This document shows positions 1 through 7,044 of a stretch of DNA of 7,417 bases, piece by piece (the stretch's first letter is position 1; each line of letters begins with the position of its first letter). The notes below the pieces were generated by a model. That model did not search any database. It was given only the letters and a program-made list of their open reading frames with translations, and was not told the origin of the DNA. Source of the DNA: Nitrospira sp. (GTDB taxonomy: Bacteria; Nitrospirota; Nitrospiria; Nitrospirales; Nitrospiraceae); assembly GCA_024998705.1 (NCBI GenBank), contig JACOEF010000146.1, positions 1-7,417 on the forward strand, given 5' to 3'. The position numbers and the translations under genes were made by a program.

Positions 1-51
<51 letters not shown>

Positions 52-56
52 ACCGG

Positions 57-86
57 ATACTAACAGGCGTGAGAAACGAGAGTCAA
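57..86 (-). promoter_or_regulatory. Probable sigma70-type promoter of tRNA-fMet
   Basis: On the minus strand a -35 box TTGACT (plus 81-86; 5 of 6 consensus bases) is followed after 18 bp by TAGTAT (plus 57-62; 4 of 6). Five bases separate the -10 box from the mature 5' end of the tRNA, so transcription would start at about the first tRNA nucleotide. The location and the good -35 box support this; there is no experimental evidence. Confidence 0.6.
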
Positions 87-103
87 GGAACGCCCGGGGA
101 GAA

Positions 104-130
104 TTGCATTCGTGAGGGCAGAATGATAAA
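104..130 (+). promoter_or_regulatory. Candidate promoter for fmt (weak)
   Basis: The upstream neighbour of fmt is transcribed the other way, so an fmt promoter must lie in or near this interval. The best match is TTGCAT (104-109), then 15 bp, then GATAAA (125-130). The spacer is short and the match modest. Transcription from here would start about at the fmt start codon. An alternative is a GATACT element at 56-61 giving a leader of about 70 nt, which overlaps the tRNA promoter on the other strand. Confidence 0.25.
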
Positions 131-138
131 GCGTGGGC

Positions 139-1089
139 ATGCGTATCGTCTTTATGGGGACTCCGGACTTCGCCGTGCCTTCCTTGGAGGCCTTGCTCAC
201 GTCGGGGCATGAGGTGGTCGGTGTGGTCACTCAGCCCGATCGACCGAAGGGCCGCGGGCAGGAAGTGGTCTTCTCGCCGGTGAAAGTGGTGTGCCAACGT
301 GAGGGGATCCCGGTGCTCCAGCCCCTCAAAATGAAGGATCCTGCCTTTCTCGACGCCCTGCGACAATGGAAGCCGGATGTCATTGCGGTCACGGCCTATG
401 GCCGCATTCTGCCCCCGGCAATTCTGACGTTGCCGCCCCGTGGGTGCATCAACGTGCATGGGTCGCTTCTGCCGAAATATCGTGGGGCAGGTCCCATCCA
501 ATGGGCCGTCATCAGGGGTGAACAGGAGACCGGCATTATGACCATGTTTATGGCGGAAGGCATGGATACCGGCGACATGTTGTTGCAGGAAAAGGTGGAG
601 ATTCGCGCCGACGATACGGCCGGCACGCTAGCACCTCGGCTGGCCGAAGTCGGCGGACGATTGTTGGTAGAGACCCTCCGTCGCCTTGAGGCGGGTACGC
701 TGATGCCGCAACCGCAGGATGATGCCCTGGCGACCATGGCACCGTTGCTCAAGAAGGAAGACGGTGCGGTCGATTGGACCTTGCCGGCCGCGGAGATTGC
801 GAATCGTGTGCGTGGCTTGTCCCCCTGGCCCGGCGCGTATACGTATGTGAACGGGGAACGGTGGGTGCTGTGGCGTGTGGCGGTGGGAGCGGCTGTTTCC
901 GGTGCCGTTCCCGGGACGGTGACGAAGGTGAGCAAGGATCGGGTCGAGGTCGCGACCGGGGACGGCACAGTCCAGCTGGTCGACATTCAACCGTCCAATA
1001 GCCGACGGATGACGATTGCGCAGTACCTGGCCGGTCATCGTCTGGTGGAGGGCATCAGTCTCGCCGCCGTTCCTCCTGCACAGGGCTAG
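139..1089 (+). CDS. fmt: Methionyl-tRNA formyltransferase
   Basis: Transfers a formyl group from 10-formyltetrahydrofolate to the amino group of Met on initiator tRNA, giving the fMet-tRNA used to start bacterial translation in the cytoplasm. The 316-residue product opens with the family start MRIVFMGTPDFAVPSL and carries the folate/loop region TQPDRPKGRG (31-40), the catalytic Asn105 and His107 in CINVHGSLLPKYRGAGP, and Asp143 in GMDTGDM. These correspond to the Asn-His-Asp triad of the formyltransferase family. The C-terminal OB-like tRNA-binding domain follows from about residue 205 (GLSPWPGAY). Length matches the family (about 310-320). I chose ATG 139 because homologues start at this Met; an in-frame GTG lies at 133. 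Neither has a well-placed Shine-Dalgarno (GAGGG at 114-118 is 20 nt from ATG 139). It is first of a plus-strand series. The usual partner def (peptide deformylase) is not in the window. Confidence 0.97.
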   Translation: MRIVFMGTPDFAVPSLEALLTSGHEVVGVVTQPDRPKGRGQEVVFSPVKVVCQREGIPVLQPLKMKDPAFLDALRQWKPDVIAVTAYGRILPPAILTLPPRGCINVHGSLLPKYRGAGPIQWAVIRGEQETGIMTMFMAEGMDTGDMLLQEKVEIRADDTAGTLAPRLAEVGGRLLVETLRRLEAGTLMPQPQDDALATMAPLLKKEDGAVDWTLPAAEIANRVRGLSPWPGAYTYVNGERWVLWRVAVGAAVSGAVPGTVTKVSKDRVEVATGDGTVQLVDIQPSNSRRMTIAQYLAGHRLVEGISLAAVPPAQG

Positions 1090-1150
1090 TCGCGAGCCCA
1101 TCGGTCGCATGCTATTGACCATCCTCTCGCCATGATCATTCTTCTCGAAC

Positions 1151-2563
1151 ATGGCATTTGATCTGCGCCCCTCACAGTCAGGCGGAGGTGTATCTGCCGG
1201 ACGCCGCGCCGCCATGAAGGCTCTGCTGACGATCGACAAAGTGGGCATGGCGGAAGACGACCTGTTCGATCAGGTGTCGTCACGCGAGGCGTTAGATTTG
1301 CGCGATCGGGCCTTCATGGTCGAGCTCGTGCGCGGTGTGCTGCGGTATCGCGCCACGCTCGACTGGCGATTGGGTCTGTTGTCGGATCGGCGTATCACGA
1401 AACTTCCTACCCTGGTCCAGACCATTCTTCGCCTCGGGGCTTATCAACTCTTGTACTTAGACCGGGTTCCCGATTCCGCCGCGGTGAATGAATCTGTGCA
1501 GATGACGAAGCAGCAGAGTCGTCGCCTGGGTCGGGATTGGAGCGGCTTTGTGAACGCGGTGCTCAGAGCGCTGCTTCGAGCACCCGAACCGGCATGGCCC
1601 GATGCGGGAAGCGATCCCGCTGCGGCCTTGGCCGTGCGGTATTCCTGTCCGACCTGGCTCGTGACGCGTTGGTGTTCTCGCTGGGGAGCCGAGCGGGCTG
1701 AGGCCTTGTGCCGTGCATCGGCAGAGGTGCCTCCGCTTACGTTACGCGTGAATAGGATTCGGACATCGCGCGCTGCAGTGCTGGCCGATTTGGCTGCGGC
1801 ACAGGTGGAAGCCGGCCCGACCTCGATCAGCGCAGTCGGCATTCAGCTGGCTCGCTCCGTCTCGGTTGTCGATTTGCCGGGATACGCGGAGGGCCATTTT
1901 TACGTAGAGGATGAAGCCGGTCAGCTGATTCCGTTGTTGCTGGATGTGCAGCCGGGCGAACGCGTACTTGACGCCTGCGCGGCGCCTGGTGGGAAGGCGA
2001 CGCACCTGGCGGCGCTCATGGAGAATCGGGGCGAGATCGTGGCGGTGGACCGGGCTTCGGCACGGCTCGATCTCGTGATGGCCAATTGTCGCCGTCTCGG
2101 AGTGACCATCCTGACGCCCTTGGTCGGTGATCTGCGAGCGCTGGTTGGAACAGCGATGGCGTCCCATCCGATGTTGTCTCGACCGTTCGACCGCATTTTG
2201 CTGGATGCTCCCTGCAGCGGACTCGGTGTGTTGCGGCGTCACCCGGAAGGGAAGTGGTATAAGGCGCCGGAGTCCATCGGGCAGCACCGGCAGATGCAGA
2301 TGGAATTGCTCGCGGTGACGAGCCGTCTCTTGCGGCCTGGTGGGGTGTTGGTCTATAGTACCTGCTCGATTGAGCCGGAAGAAACCGAGTCGATTATCGA
2401 CGAGTTTTGTCAGTCTCATCGTCAATTTCAGCGTGAGTCGATCGCGCCCTGGTTGCCCCCAGCCGGACTGCCGTTCGTGACCCCTCGAGGGGATCTATCT
2501 ACGATGGCCAATATGAACAGGATGGATCTGTTTTTCGCCGCCCGTGTGCGGAGGAGCGAATAG
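1151..2563 (+). CDS. rsmB: 16S rRNA (cytosine-967-C5)-methyltransferase
   Basis: SAM-dependent RNA m5C methyltransferase expected to modify C967 of 16S rRNA (E. coli numbering), in the P-site region of the small subunit. The 470-residue product has an N-terminal NusB-like helical domain (about 18-145), a linker with FYVEDEAGQLIP (250-261), and a Rossmann methyltransferase domain. Motif I is DACAAPGGKATHLA from 274; the SAM-ribose acidic residue is Asp300 in VAVD. Motif IV is DAPCSG with Cys355, and motif VI is YSTCS with Cys405, the expected nucleophile. These two cysteines match E. coli Cys325 and Cys375 with identical spacing. The protein is somewhat longer than E. coli RsmB (429 aa), mainly at the N terminus. 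The ATG at 1151 lacks a clear Shine-Dalgarno; the next in-frame ATG (1214) would cut into the NusB-like domain. Its stop overlaps the rpe start by one base. Confidence 0.94.
   Translation: MAFDLRPSQSGGGVSAGRRAAMKALLTIDKVGMAEDDLFDQVSSREALDLRDRAFMVELVRGVLRYRATLDWRLGLLSDRRITKLPTLVQTILRLGAYQLLYLDRVPDSAAVNESVQMTKQQSRRLGRDWSGFVNAVLRALLRAPEPAWPDAGSDPAAALAVRYSCPTWLVTRWCSRWGAERAEALCRASAEVPPLTLRVNRIRTSRAAVLADLAAAQVEAGPTSISAVGIQLARSVSVVDLPGYAEGHFYVEDEAGQLIPLLLDVQPGERVLDACAAPGGKATHLAALMENRGEIVAVDRASARLDLVMANCRRLGVTILTPLVGDLRALVGTAMASHPMLSRPFDRILLDAPCSGLGVLRRHPEGKWYKAPESIGQHRQMQMELLAVTSRLLRPGGVLVYSTCSIEPEETESIIDEFCQSHRQFQRESIAPWLPPAGLPFVTPRGDLSTMANMNRMDLFFAARVRRSE
2550..2556 (+). promoter_or_regulatory. 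Strong ribosome binding site fixing the rpe GTG start
   Basis: GGAGGAG lies inside the last codons of rsmB, six bases before the GTG at 2563. It supports the GTG start and translational coupling of rpe to rsmB through the TAGTG stop/start overlap. Confidence 0.8.
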
Positions 2564-3267
2564 TGGCTGGTCGGACCATACGTATTGCGCCCTCCATTCT
2601 GTCGGCCGACTTTGCGCGCCTGGCCGAAGAGGTGGCGCGGGTGGAGGAAGCCGGAGCCGACTGGTTGCACATCGATGTCATGGACGGGCATTTTGTCCCG
2701 AATCTGACTGTGGGCCCGCCGATCGTCGAAGCCCTGCGAAAAGTCACCGCCCTGCCGTTGGACGTGCACCTGATGATGACGAATCCGGATGCGTTCATCG
2801 GGGAGTTCGCCGAGGCGGGGGCCGATTATCTGACCGTGCATGTGGACGCCTGCCCGCCCCTGCATCGAACCGTTCAGTCGATCAAAGAACGCAGTGTGAA
2901 GGCAGGGGTGACGTTAAACCCTGCGACGCCGGCCGGGACCCTGTCGGAAATCGTCCGCGACGCCGATCTCATCCTCATCATGTCCGTCAATCCCGGTTTC
3001 GGCGGGCAGAAGTTTATTCCCTCGTCGTTACGGAAGATCGCGGAGGTTCGCGCGTTGATCGATCGCACGCAGAGCCGGGCGCTCTTGGAAGTGGACGGGG
3101 GTGTGAAGCCGGATAACGTGACAGAGATTCTCGCCGCCGGCGCCGAGGTGCTGGTCGCAGGGTCGGCTGTCTTTTCCAGTCACGACTATGCCGCGGCCAT
3201 TATGGCACTGAGAGCCGGACATGAGCCTGCCGCCCGCACCACCAGGAGTGCAGCCGCTCAGCGATAG
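2563..3267 (+). CDS. rpe: Ribulose-phosphate 3-epimerase
   Basis: Interconverts D-ribulose 5-phosphate and D-xylulose 5-phosphate in the cytosolic pentose phosphate pathway, and in the Calvin cycle where present. The 234-residue product is a complete TIM barrel. It begins IAPSILSADF with Ser11, followed by His36 and Asp38 in LHIDVMDGHFVPN, His69 in DVHLMM, the phosphate-binding MSVNPGFGGQKF (140-151), Asp178 in LEVDGGV and the second phosphate loop VAGSAVF (198-204). His36, Asp38, His69 and Asp178 are the expected metal ligands, with Asp38 and Asp178 the acid/base pair; Met40, Met71 and Met140 line the site. A short Ala/Arg-rich tail extends past the family's usual end. The GTG start overlaps the rsmB stop codon and has a near-perfect Shine-Dalgarno, so it is probably cotranscribed and coupled. 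It is the only metabolic gene among translation genes here. Confidence 0.97.
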   Translation: MAGRTIRIAPSILSADFARLAEEVARVEEAGADWLHIDVMDGHFVPNLTVGPPIVEALRKVTALPLDVHLMMTNPDAFIGEFAEAGADYLTVHVDACPPLHRTVQSIKERSVKAGVTLNPATPAGTLSEIVRDADLILIMSVNPGFGGQKFIPSSLRKIAEVRALIDRTQSRALLEVDGGVKPDNVTEILAAGAEVLVAGSAVFSSHDYAAAIMALRAGHEPAARTTRSAAAQR

Positions 3268-3294
3268 AAGAGGCGTCGGACCACACCCTTGTTC

Positions 3295-4839
3295 ATGGAT
3301 AATCTTCATCCCCTCGAAAGCAAAGTGCTGCTGGCGTTGGCCCGGAAGCCAGGCGTGCCTCCCACGCTCGATCAGCTGGCGGAATCCACCGGGTTGGAAC
3401 CGTCGCAGTTGAGCATGGCTGTTGAATGGTTGTTGGCCAAGTCGCTGATCGCCGTCCATTCGGAGACGGTTGCGCATATCGCCTCGTTGACGCCCGTCGG
3501 CGAATTGTTTTTCGAGAAGTACTCCCCGATTGAGCGGGTCCTGTCGGCGGCGCGGGAAGCCGGCCAGACCGGGAGGCGACTCACGATTCAGGATATCCAG
3601 GCCAAGGAAGCACTCGAGCCGTCCGATGTGAGCAAGGCGGTCGGCACTCTCAAGAAAGAGGGCGCGATCCTGATCGTCCAGGGCGGATGCATTGAAAGCA
3701 CCGGCCGCAATAGTGCGACGGCCGAGGGCATGCGCTCGTTATTGCAGGACTTGCGGAGCGGCCAGCGGGAGTTGCAGTCGTTTTCCGAACCACTTCGGAA
3801 TGTGCTCCAGCAACATGCGGTGAAGCGTGGAAATGCGCGAGAGCCGTTCCGGATTGACGAGCGGGTAACCCGGTCGTTTGTGTTGACTCCTTCCGGGCAG
3901 GAGGTGGCCGAGCAGCTGTCGCGCGACGGCGTGGCGGAGGAAGTCTCGCAGCTGACGCCGGAACTGCTGAAGGAAGGTGCGTGGCGGACGAAGCGGTTCC
4001 GGAAATATACGATCAGTTTGCGGGCCCCGAGAATTGCGGCCGGGAAACGTCATCCCTATCGCGAGTTTCTGGATCTCGTGAAACTCAAGCTGGTCAGTAT
4101 GGGCTTCCAGGAAATGCGAGGGACCCTCGTCGAAACCGAGTTCTGGAATATGGACGCCTTGTTCATGCCGCAGTTTCATCCTGCGCGTGACATTCATGAT
4201 GTCTATTTCGTGAAGAATCCGACCCATGCTCGCACCATCGCTGAGCCGTATCTGACACAGGTCACGCAGGTGCATGAAAAGGGGACGGGCGCCGGATCGA
4301 CGGGATGGGGCTATCCCTTGGATGCCGAGCGCGCGAAACGGCTGGTGTTGCGGAGCCAAGGGACCGCGGTATCAGCGAGGACATTGGCGGCCGGCGCCTC
4401 CGTCCCGGGGAAATATTTTTCGATCGCCCGCTGTTTTCGCTACGACCAGGTGGATGCGCCCCATGCCACCGACTTTTTTCAGGTGGAAGGCATTGTGTTA
4501 GGGGCGGATATTAATTTCCGGACCCTGCTCGGGTTGCTGAATCTGTTCGCCCGGGAAGTGGCGCAAGCCAAGGAAGTCAAATTTTTACCTGCCTATTTCC
4601 CATTTACCGAGCCGTCGGTCGAGATGCATGTGCGCCATCCCAAGCTGGGGTGGATGGAATTGGGCGGCGCCGGATTATTCCGGCCTGAAGTGACGACTCC
4701 GCTCGGTGTCTCTGTGCCGGTCATTGCCTGGGGCCTTGGCCTCGATCGTATGGCGATGGTGGCGTTGGGGATTCACGACATTCGCGATCTGTTCTCGGCC
4801 GACCTTGAATTCATTCGCACCATGCGCGGAAGTTTTTAG
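3295..4839 (+). CDS. pheS: Phenylalanyl-tRNA synthetase alpha subunit, archaeal/eukaryal type
   Basis: Catalytic subunit of PheRS (class II, subclass IIc), which activates Phe with ATP and charges tRNA-Phe. The 514-residue product is far longer than typical bacterial PheS (about 330-350). Residues about 4-130 hold two winged-helix-like repeats (from LHPLESKVLLAL, and from RRLTIQDIQ), with a likely third near 185-210 (FVLTPSGQEVAEQL). The TPELLKEGAWR...FRKY linker (221-239) is typical of archaeal proteins. The catalytic core has motif 1 around 270-305 (ALFMPQFHPARDIHDVYF), motif 2 at 373-399 (Arg382, Gln396, Glu398), the Phe-pocket YFPFTEPS (Phe435, Phe437) and motif 3 GAGLFRPEV...AWGLGLDR (Ala478, Arg485). 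The usual Arg-Thr-His-Thr motif reads RSQGT at 353-357. ATG 3295 fits homologues (start just before LHPLE); an in-frame TTG lies at 3289. The Shine-Dalgarno is poor (AAGAGG 3268-3273, distant). pheT follows after 12 bp. Confidence 0.95.
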   Translation: MDNLHPLESKVLLALARKPGVPPTLDQLAESTGLEPSQLSMAVEWLLAKSLIAVHSETVAHIASLTPVGELFFEKYSPIERVLSAAREAGQTGRRLTIQDIQAKEALEPSDVSKAVGTLKKEGAILIVQGGCIESTGRNSATAEGMRSLLQDLRSGQRELQSFSEPLRNVLQQHAVKRGNAREPFRIDERVTRSFVLTPSGQEVAEQLSRDGVAEEVSQLTPELLKEGAWRTKRFRKYTISLRAPRIAAGKRHPYREFLDLVKLKLVSMGFQEMRGTLVETEFWNMDALFMPQFHPARDIHDVYFVKNPTHARTIAEPYLTQVTQVHEKGTGAGSTGWGYPLDAERAKRLVLRSQGTAVSARTLAAGASVPGKYFSIARCFRYDQVDAPHATDFFQVEGIVLGADINFRTLLGLLNLFAREVAQAKEVKFLPAYFPFTEPSVEMHVRHPKLGWMELGGAGLFRPEVTTPLGVSVPVIAWGLGLDRMAMVALGIHDIRDLFSADLEFIRTMRGSF

Positions 4840-4851
4840 GACGACGACACC

Positions 4852-6570
4852 ATGCCGACGATTTCCCTTCAACGAGACGATCTCGAAGCCTTAATTGCCG
4901 GACCGGACGAGAAGCCGGCGCGGATTCCGCTCGATCAGCTTGAGCAATGGCTGATGTTGGTGAAGGGAGAGCTCAAGGGGCACAATGCAGAGACCGGCGA
5001 GCTTCGGATCGAGTTGCAAGACAGCAACCGTCCCGATTTGTGGTGCTGCGAAGGCATCGCCAGGCAGATCCGGATCAAGCAACGTGGCTCGGCGATTTCC
5101 TATCCTTTCTTCAAGAAGGCGAAGCGAGTTGCCGGCAAACTGGTGGTGGCGCCGGGGATGGAGCAGGTTCGTCCGTACGTGGCTGCCTGCACGGCGGTCG
5201 GGTATCGTGTGACGGCATCCGGCCTGACGCAGCTCATTCAGACCCAGGAAAAGTTAGCCGATATTTTTGGGCGCAAGCGTCGCTCCGTCTCGATCGGTTT
5301 GTACCGCCTCGCCCCCATTGTGTTCCCCGTGTCGTACGATCTGGTCAAGCCGGATGACGTGCGGTTTACGCCGCTCGGCATGGAGACGATGATGACGCTG
5401 CGAGAGATCCTCATGGTTCATCCCAAAGGCGTGGAGTATGGCGGTATTGTCGGTGGCCATGACCGGCTCCCTGTGTTGCGAGATGCCAATGGGCAGGTAC
5501 TGTCGTTCCCCCCGATCATCAACAGTCGGGAAATCGGCGAGGTGCAGGTCGGCGATCATGAACTGTTCGTCGAAGTGACCGGCACCGATCTTCCGATGGT
5601 CGCGTTGACGCTGAATATTTTCGCTGCCAATCTCGCGGATCGCGGTGCAGTCATCACGCCGGTCGAGATTCAATCGTCTGTGAAAACCAGCTTCGGCCGC
5701 CGCTGGAACACGCCGATCGATTTCGGGGCGCCGCGCGCGATTCCTCTCAAGGCCATCGAGTCGGCATTGGGCGAACCCTTGGGTGGTAAGGAAGTGACTT
5801 CGGCGCTCAAGTCGTACGGGTATACGGTCAAGGCGGCCGGGCAGAAGGTGGCCGTGCAGTTGCCGCCCTATCGAAACGATCTGCTGCATACGGTCGATGT
5901 GGTGGAAGATGTGGCCATCAGCCAGGGGTACGCCAGGTTTGCTCCCGTGATGCCTTCGCAGTTTACGGTGGGTGGACTGTCGCGTTTGGAGCAGATGGCC
6001 GACCGGGTTCGACATCTCATGGTCGGTCTGGAATTCCAGGAGATCATTTCCAACATCATGGGTTCCCACCAGGACTTCTGCACTCGCATGCGTCTGGATG
6101 GCACCGACTGGGCGAAGGTGGTGGAAGTGGACAATGTGATGTCCCTCAGCTATTCCTGTTTGCGTCAGTGGATTACGCCGTCGTTGTTGCAGGTGGAAGC
6201 CAACTCAAGCCGGGCGTTCTATCCGCACCGCATGTTTGAGGTGGGCGAAGTGGCTATTCCTGATGCGAGCGCCGATGTCGGGTCCAGGACCGTGACGATG
6301 TTGGGCGCCGTGATTGCCCATGCCGGCGCGCACTTCTCAGAAATTCATTCTTGTGTGGATCTGCTGCTGTATTACCTGGATCGCCCCTTCACGCTGGAGC
6401 CGGTCGATCACCCCTCATTCCTCGATGGTCGAGCTGGGAAGATTGTGTCAAACGGGCGGGTGATCGGGTTGCTGGGAGAAGTGCACCCCGAGGTGCTGGA
6501 GCACTGGCAAATCGGAGTCCCGGCGGTGGCACTGGAGTGGGAGATCGATCGACTACTGGAAGAGGTGTGA
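4852..6570 (+). CDS. pheT: Phenylalanyl-tRNA synthetase beta subunit, archaeal/eukaryal type
   Basis: Non-catalytic partner of PheS in the PheRS heterotetramer; its B3/4 domain is known in the family to edit mis-acylated Tyr-tRNA-Phe. The 572-residue product is much shorter than bacterial PheT (about 780-800). It starts MPTISLQRDDL like archaeal homologues. LQDSNRPDLWCCEGIAR lies at 55-71, a B3/4 region spans about 100-260 with FPPIINSREIG (219-229) and ELFVEVTGTD (237-246), and B5 spans about 275-365 with LPPYRNDLLHTVDVVEDVA (337-355). An inactive class-II-like fold runs from 370 to the end. The bacterial N-terminal OB-fold tRNA-binding domain and C-terminal anticodon-binding (FDX-ACB) domain are both absent, as in archaea. 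The stop is at 6568-6570, directly before a hairpin. The ribosome site is weak (AGGACG beginning in the pheS stop), suggesting coupling with pheS. Confidence 0.95.
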   Translation: MPTISLQRDDLEALIAGPDEKPARIPLDQLEQWLMLVKGELKGHNAETGELRIELQDSNRPDLWCCEGIARQIRIKQRGSAISYPFFKKAKRVAGKLVVAPGMEQVRPYVAACTAVGYRVTASGLTQLIQTQEKLADIFGRKRRSVSIGLYRLAPIVFPVSYDLVKPDDVRFTPLGMETMMTLREILMVHPKGVEYGGIVGGHDRLPVLRDANGQVLSFPPIINSREIGEVQVGDHELFVEVTGTDLPMVALTLNIFAANLADRGAVITPVEIQSSVKTSFGRRWNTPIDFGAPRAIPLKAIESALGEPLGGKEVTSALKSYGYTVKAAGQKVAVQLPPYRNDLLHTVDVVEDVAISQGYARFAPVMPSQFTVGGLSRLEQMADRVRHLMVGLEFQEIISNIMGSHQDFCTRMRLDGTDWAKVVEVDNVMSLSYSCLRQWITPSLLQVEANSSRAFYPHRMFEVGEVAIPDASADVGSRTVTMLGAVIAHAGAHFSEIHSCVDLLLYYLDRPFTLEPVDHPSFLDGRAGKIVSNGRVIGLLGEVHPEVLEHWQIGVPAVALEWEIDRLLEEV

Positions 6571-6601
6571 CGGGAGAATCCGTTCGGTCAGGATTCTCCC
6601 G
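6571..6601. terminator. Perfect hairpin between convergent pheT and rplT, possible bidirectional terminator
   Basis: CGGGAGAATCC (6571-6581) and GGATTCTCCCG (6591-6601) form an uninterrupted 11-bp stem with a 9-nt loop, starting at the first base after the pheT stop. The position between converging transcription units suits a shared terminator. The U-tract is poor on both strands (TTCACAG on plus, TCACACC on minus), so termination may be inefficient or the hairpin may instead protect 3' ends. Confidence 0.6.
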
Positions 6602-6630
6602 TTCACAGAACGTGCGCGCGGACGTAACCG

Positions 6631-6999
6631 TTAGCTCGCGACAGTTGCGAGCTGTTGCTTGGCCACTCCGACGAGTTTCTCAAATCCCGCCATATCCCGG
6701 ATCGCCATATCGGACAACACTTTCCGATCCAAGAGAATATTCGCCTTCTTCAGAGCATTCATGAAGCGGCTATACGCGATGCCATGCAGGCGGGTCGCAG
6801 CGCTAATGCGCGCGATCCAGAGCTGACGGAAGTCACGCTTGCGATTCTTTCGTCCGACATAGGCATAGGCCTGCCCCTTGTCGACCGATTCGGTTGCGGT
6901 TCGGAACAGTCGGCTCTTCGCGCCATACTGGCCTTTCGCCAGTTTCAGGCGCTTCTTTCGCCGCTGTCGTGTTTTCGGGCCACCTTTTGTACGAGGCAT
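6631..6999 (-). CDS. rplT: 50S ribosomal protein L20 (bL20)
   Basis: Binds 23S rRNA early in assembly of the large ribosomal subunit; in several bacteria it also represses its own operon by binding mRNA. The 122-residue product has a long basic N-terminal extension (PRTKGGPKTRQRRKKRLKLA), then KGQYGAKSRLFRTA, the family signature RDFRQLWIARISAATR (about 55-70), GIAYSRFMNALKKANILLDRK and a globular C-terminal part. Its length is normal for bL20 (about 117-120). The start codon CAT at 6997-6999 (plus) has AAGGAG at 7009-7014 with a 9-base spacer, a convincing ribosome site. It is the last gene of the minus-strand infC-rpmI-rplT series, 45 bp after rpmI, the canonical bacterial order. No second copy or disruption is visible. 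Confidence 0.98.
   Translation of the reverse strand: MPRTKGGPKTRQRRKKRLKLAKGQYGAKSRLFRTATESVDKGQAYAYVGRKNRKRDFRQLWIARISAATRLHGIAYSRFMNALKKANILLDRKVLSDMAIRDMAGFEKLVGVAKQQLATVAS
6633..6653. repeat. Inverted repeat at the 3' end of rplT
   Basis: AGCTCGC and GCGAGCT form a perfect 7-bp stem around a 7-nt loop, covering the last codons and the last base of the stop codon of rplT. It lacks an adjacent T-run on either strand. It could contribute to rplT mRNA 3' structure together with the larger hairpin at 6571-6601. Confidence 0.4.
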
Positions 7000-7044
7000 C
7001 GGGAGCTACTCCTTTTTCAGATCCTGTTCACGGCACAATCGTGG

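Noticed and set aside
1083..1099. GGGCT/AGCCC inverted repeat across the fmt stop codon as a terminator
   Set aside because: Only a 5-bp stem with no T-run after it; too weak to call and consistent with cotranscription of rsmB.
1115..1143. TTGACC element in the fmt-rsmB gap as a promoter for rsmB
   Set aside because: The hexamer 17 bp downstream (ATTCTT) is a poor -10 match, so an internal promoter is not supported.
2544..3116. Plus-strand 190-codon frame overlapping rpe
   Set aside because: Arg/Gly-rich out-of-frame shadow of rpe, which has a full set of catalytic motifs.
5254..6069. Minus-strand 271-codon frame opposite pheT
   Set aside because: Long but antisense to well-conserved pheT coding sequence; the His/Arg-rich composition is typical of a GC-driven shadow frame.
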